This document shows, piece by piece, positions 60,987-64,000 of a stretch of 64,000 bases of DNA (its first letter is position 1; the number at the start of each line of letters is the position of its first letter). The stretch is from assembly GCF_001956985.1 (NCBI RefSeq), contig NZ_CP019082.1:2852001-2916000 (forward strand). Reading direction: 5' to 3'. Position numbers and translations under genes: made by a program. The stretch is from Paludisphaera borealis. GTDB lineage: Bacteria; Planctomycetota; Planctomycetia; Isosphaerales; Isosphaeraceae. The notes beneath the pieces were generated by a model. It searched no databases. It worked only from the letters and a program-made list of their open reading frames with translations, and was not told the DNA's origin.

Positions 60987-61901
60987 ATGGCGCTTCACCT
61001 CGCGCTCCTGATCGTGTGCCTCGCTCCGGCTCGCTTCGAAGCGGCCCCACCACCGCTTCCCACGATCGACGAGGTGCTGGCTCGCCTCGATCGGACCGAG
61101 GCCGCGATCGACAACCTCTCGGTCACGACCCGGTACGTGAAGCACGATCGGTCCATGATGCCCGGCAACAAGCCGGTGCGCGTCGAGATGACCACGAAAT
61201 TCGTCGTCGACCGCGAGGGGCGGTCGTGGTACGACTGCGAGGGGGAACAGGTCAACTTCGGGCCGAAGAAGGGTGAAGTCCGGACGTACAAGGGCCGGTG
61301 GTCGATGGCCTTCGACGGCAAGGTCGCGACGTCGCTCACCTCCGGCGCCGACGGCAAGCCCCATTTCGCCGAGATCAGCGACTATCCCGCCTGGCACGGC
61401 GTCAACCCGCTCGAATTCACGACCCGCTACTTCCAGAAGACCGTCACATCAACGCTGCGCGCCAAGAAGGGTCGCGTCGTCGAATGGAAGGCGCGCCAGT
61501 CGCGGCCGGTCGTCGTGGCGGAGACCGAGGTATTCACCAGCAAGGACGGCACGGAATGGAAGCAACGCTTCTGGATCGACATAGAGCGAGGCGTGATCGT
61601 CCGTCGTGCCGCGCTGATGATGAGAACTCCCGAGCAAGGCTTTCGCGAGTACACGCGAATCGAATCCGACGACCACGAGGAAATCGCGCCGGGAATCTGG
61701 CTGCCGATGCGCGTGCTTTACGAAAGCGTGGACGTCCCGCAGGACGGCGGCCCTGAAGCGATGTCATGGCGGTTCGAGGGGGTCAACTCCGATTGGGTCG
61801 TCAATAAGAAGCTCCCGGACGGACTCTTCCGGCTCACGTTTCCCGAGGATTTGCAGGTCAACGACCACCGCAAGCCGAAACCGCCGACGGACGCGAAGTG
61901 A
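60987..61901 (+). CDS. Secreted LolA-like protein of unknown function
   Basis: 304 residues from ATG 60987, with GGAG about 9 nt upstream. A signal peptide covers about 1-19 (LALLIVCLAPARFEAAP). The N-terminal part TIDEVLARLDRTEAAIDNLS and the all-beta continuation (VTTRYVKHDRSMMPGNKPVR, MTTKFVVDREGRSWYDCEG, RWSMAFDGKVATSLTSG) resemble LolA/LolB-type lipoprotein-carrier folds widespread as hypothetical secreted proteins in planctomycetes. It would be periplasmic. It has no operon partner and lies 120 nt after pheT. Confidence 0.75.
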   Translation: MALHLALLIVCLAPARFEAAPPPLPTIDEVLARLDRTEAAIDNLSVTTRYVKHDRSMMPGNKPVRVEMTTKFVVDREGRSWYDCEGEQVNFGPKKGEVRTYKGRWSMAFDGKVATSLTSGADGKPHFAEISDYPAWHGVNPLEFTTRYFQKTVTSTLRAKKGRVVEWKARQSRPVVVAETEVFTSKDGTEWKQRFWIDIERGVIVRRAALMMRTPEQGFREYTRIESDDHEEIAPGIWLPMRVLYESVDVPQDGGPEAMSWRFEGVNSDWVVNKKLPDGLFRLTFPEDLQVNDHRKPKPPTDAK

Positions 61902-62027
61902 GCCGATTCAACGTTCTTGCCGAGCGGGCGCGCGATTCGCTGTCGAGAAACCGAGCGAGGAATCGTTCGGACCGCGTCCGGTTTCCCGAGGCGGTCGTGA
62001 GAATGGGAAGCGGATCGGAACGACGAC

Positions 62028-63626
62028 ATGGGTGACATGCTGAGGCCGTGGCGAGCCGGGTTGCAGATTCTCCTCCGCGAGTGGCGGACGGGCGTGCTGC
62101 TGATCCTGCTCGTCGGACCGTTCCTGGCGTACATCGGCTTCGGCACGCTCTGGCTGATCGAACGCGGCTGGCTGCTGGTCGCGGTCATCGCGTGGATCGT
62201 GGCCGGCGGGGCGTTCGCGATCCTCGCCGCGCGGTGGACGACGAGCGTCCGCACGGTCATGCCGCCGCTCGACTGGGACGCCCCGAAAACCTTTTCGCCA
62301 CAGGACCGCGAGGCCTGGAAGATCGTTCAGGACGACGCCCAAGAGGCCGAAAAGCTGGCGATGGAAGCGCTCATCGACGGCGACCGCTACATCGAGACCG
62401 GCCGCGAGCTGCTCAAGCACCTGGCCGCGCATTACCACCCGGATTCGACCCACCCGCTCGACGAGGTGCCCGTCGTCGAGCTGCTCACGGCCCTCGAACT
62501 GGCCGCCGAGGACCTCGCCAAGCTGACCCGCCAGGTGCCCGGCGGCGACCTGATCACGCTGTCGCACTGGCGGCGGGCAATCCAGATGGCCGGCTACATC
62601 TCGAAGGCCAACGACCTCTACGCCCTGGTCTCGCCGTTCCTCAACCCGCTCAGCGGACTAACCCGAATCGGCACTCGCGAGCTGATCGTCAAGCCGGCGT
62701 GGAAAAACATGCAGCAGAATGTGCTGCGGTGGTTCTTCCAGGCCTACGTCAACCGGATGGGCGTCCACCTGATCGAGCTGTTCAGCGGCCGGCTGGCGAT
62801 CGGCGCCGACCAGTACCGCCGACTGACCCGCCGAGGCTCGTTGCCTGCACTTCCAGACGGCGGCGACACGCTCATCATCGACGTCGTCGGTGCCCGCGAG
62901 TCGGGGAAATCCCGTTTGATCGCCGCTGCCAAAGAGGTTTTCGAGGGCGACGACCGGCCGATCCGGGCGCGACTCGAAGGGATGGGGCTCGACGGCGCGC
63001 TCGTCGATCGGCTCAAGCACGTGCGGTACGTCGAGGTCCCCGGCTACTCCACACGGAGCACGCCCGAACACGACTCGCGAACCGACCGCAACACGCGCGA
63101 AGCGGCCGTCGAGGCGGCGGTCGGCTGCGACCTGTTGATCCTGGTCATCGACGGCCGCAAGAGCCTGCGACCGGCCGACGTCGCTTTCGCCGAGGCCTGG
63201 GACCGGTACTTCCTCCAGCACACCAACCGCGAAGCCCCGCCTGCCCTGGTTGTGGTCACGGGCGTTGATCGCCCCGAGTTCGGGCCGGTCTGGGCGCCTC
63301 CCTACGACTGGTCGGCCGGCCAGGGTGTGCGCGAAGCCGCCGTGCGGAACCTCTTCGACTCGCTCCGCGCGACCTTGCCGCCGGGCTTCTCAACGTTCGC
63401 CGCCGCCGGCCTGCCCGAGCAATCATCCTTCGGCATGGTCGAACACGTCCTCCCCGCCCTCGCCGCCCAGCTCCACCGCGCCGAACGCGCCGCGCTGTTG
63501 CGAAGGCTCCAGGCCGTGGCCAGCCGCTCCAAAGCGGGCCGCGTGATGAGCCAGCTCGGCCAGCAAGGCAAGCAGGTCTGGACCCATCTCAAGAACCGCC
63601 GCAAGAAGGCGAAGACGACGCCGTGA
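62028..63626 (+). CDS. Membrane-associated GTPase-like protein
   Basis: 532 residues. Two transmembrane helices at about 22-42 and 48-68 are followed by a helical region (90-275) and a P-loop domain. The P-loop is GARESGKS (288-295). The G3-like segment is VEVPGYST (335-342) where DxxG would be expected, and the G4-like motif is TGVD (411-414) instead of NKxD/TKxD. Hydrophobic strand DLLILVIDG (368-376) precedes it. The fold resembles the YcjX/YcjF or DUF697-type GTPases, but the altered switch and base-specificity motifs make nucleotide preference uncertain. The C-terminus is highly basic. Confidence 0.75.
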   Translation: MGDMLRPWRAGLQILLREWRTGVLLILLVGPFLAYIGFGTLWLIERGWLLVAVIAWIVAGGAFAILAARWTTSVRTVMPPLDWDAPKTFSPQDREAWKIVQDDAQEAEKLAMEALIDGDRYIETGRELLKHLAAHYHPDSTHPLDEVPVVELLTALELAAEDLAKLTRQVPGGDLITLSHWRRAIQMAGYISKANDLYALVSPFLNPLSGLTRIGTRELIVKPAWKNMQQNVLRWFFQAYVNRMGVHLIELFSGRLAIGADQYRRLTRRGSLPALPDGGDTLIIDVVGARESGKSRLIAAAKEVFEGDDRPIRARLEGMGLDGALVDRLKHVRYVEVPGYSTRSTPEHDSRTDRNTREAAVEAAVGCDLLILVIDGRKSLRPADVAFAEAWDRYFLQHTNREAPPALVVVTGVDRPEFGPVWAPPYDWSAGQGVREAAVRNLFDSLRATLPPGFSTFAAAGLPEQSSFGMVEHVLPALAAQLHRAERAALLRRLQAVASRSKAGRVMSQLGQQGKQVWTHLKNRRKKAKTTP

Positions 63627-63627
63627 C

Positions 63628-64000
63628 TCAGCGGTGTCGATTCCAGTCGAGGGCCAGCGGAGCCAGCGCGAACCGGCCCAGCGGCGAGGTGATCGCCGCC
63701 GCGCCGAGCATCCAGAAGGCCGAGAACGGCGGGTCGAACGGCGACGTCACCAGCCAGGCGAGCCCCCACATGCACAACGTGAACGCAAGCCAGATCGCCA
63801 ACGCTCCCGCCGTATAGGGGCCATCGATCAGCCGTCGGCCGATCGCTTTCCGAAAGCCGACGACAGCCACGATCGCCTTGAACGGCGCCAGCGCGACGAT
63901 GAACAGCGGGATTGATTCGATCAGCGTCGGCAGCCATTCGCGATGTCCCACAAGCCAGACGAGGGGAACCGCAAGAGCCATCGTGACCGCCGCGAACACC
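63628..64000 (-). CDS. Multi-pass membrane protein, 5' end beyond right edge
   Basis: About 123 visible residues of an open frame that runs off the right edge. A GTG at 63999 exists in frame, but the true start may lie outside. Hydrophobic segments are seen at about 5-18, 26-48, 63-84 and 90-112 (FIVALAPFKAIVAVVGF, TAGALAIWLAFTLCMWGLAW, FSAFWMLGAAAITSPLG). It converges with the GTPase-like gene, with one nucleotide between the stops. No family recognised. Confidence 0.6.
   Translation of the reverse strand, partial: VFAAVTMALAVPLVWLVGHREWLPTLIESIPLFIVALAPFKAIVAVVGFRKAIGRRLIDGPYTAGALAIWLAFTLCMWGLAWLVTSPFDPPFSAFWMLGAAAITSPLGRFALAPLALDWNRHR

Noticed and set aside
1-64000. tRNA or rRNA genes
   Set aside because: No cloverleaf with a T-loop (GGTTCGAATCC-like) or rRNA-like sequence was noticed in the intergenic regions; a tRNAscan-SE run would settle this.

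Overview
The window is high-GC bacterial DNA from a planctomycete, most likely an Isosphaeraceae-type genome. The evidence is the protein families present: two DUF1559 prepilin-like proteins with the [10 protein letters not shown] leader, a TIGR03067 protein, a PEP-CTERM protein, a secreted protein with the LELLEARMLLS N-terminal signature, an ECF sigma factor overlapping a giant Ser/Thr kinase with TPR repeats, and an ECF sigma factor fused to a cytochrome. No rRNA, tRNA, phage or CRISPR locus was seen. Because the DNA is GC-rich, many long open frames lie antisense to real genes; these were left out.

Left part (1-26200): a secreted TPR protein cut by the left edge, a secreted protein of unknown function, a sigma-factor/kinase pair joined by an ATGA overlap, and a secreted beta-helix plus beta-propeller protein. 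A same-strand run follows (DUF1559 protein, lipoprotein, two paralogous secreted carboxymuconolactone-decarboxylase-like proteins). After it come a second lipoprotein/DUF1559 pair, an NADPH:quinone reductase-like enzyme, an outer-membrane barrel candidate, a lipoprotein-type MsrB, an ABC-F ATPase, a DoxX-like protein and a SnoaL-like protein.

Accessory stretch (about 26240-30640): a decayed REP-associated (Y1/RAYT) transposase, a perfect 92-bp tandem duplication that includes its 3' end, a TIR - membrane segment - FGE-like gene, a small secreted partner gene, and about 1 kb of noncoding DNA carrying short dispersed repeats with the core AACGRAGCCAAT. This is the most island-like part of the window.

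Middle part (30640-54060): mostly housekeeping and envelope genes. They include a gluzincin protease, an STAS protein, rhomboid + GNAT, a DegP-like protease overlapping trpD, a sulfatase, a TIGR03067 protein, mobA, a glycine-rich RRM protein, a DksA-type zinc finger, a zinc-ribbon/secreted pair, class I fumarase, a J-domain protein, the sigma factor-cytochrome fusion, an AGE-family epimerase, a PEP-CTERM protein, pdxH and an STAS protein with a zinc ribbon.

Right part (54060-64000): a translation operon infC-rpmI-rplT-pheS-(78-aa ORF)-(APC permease)-pheT. infC appears to start at AUC, and the permease sits between the two PheRS subunit genes. A LolA-like secreted protein, a membrane GTPase-like protein and a membrane protein cut by the right edge follow.

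The two most unusual systems are the membrane-tethered sigma factor with a C-terminal di-heme oxidoreductase domain (48069-50453) and the TIR-TM-FGE-like protein with its secreted neighbour (26902-29653).
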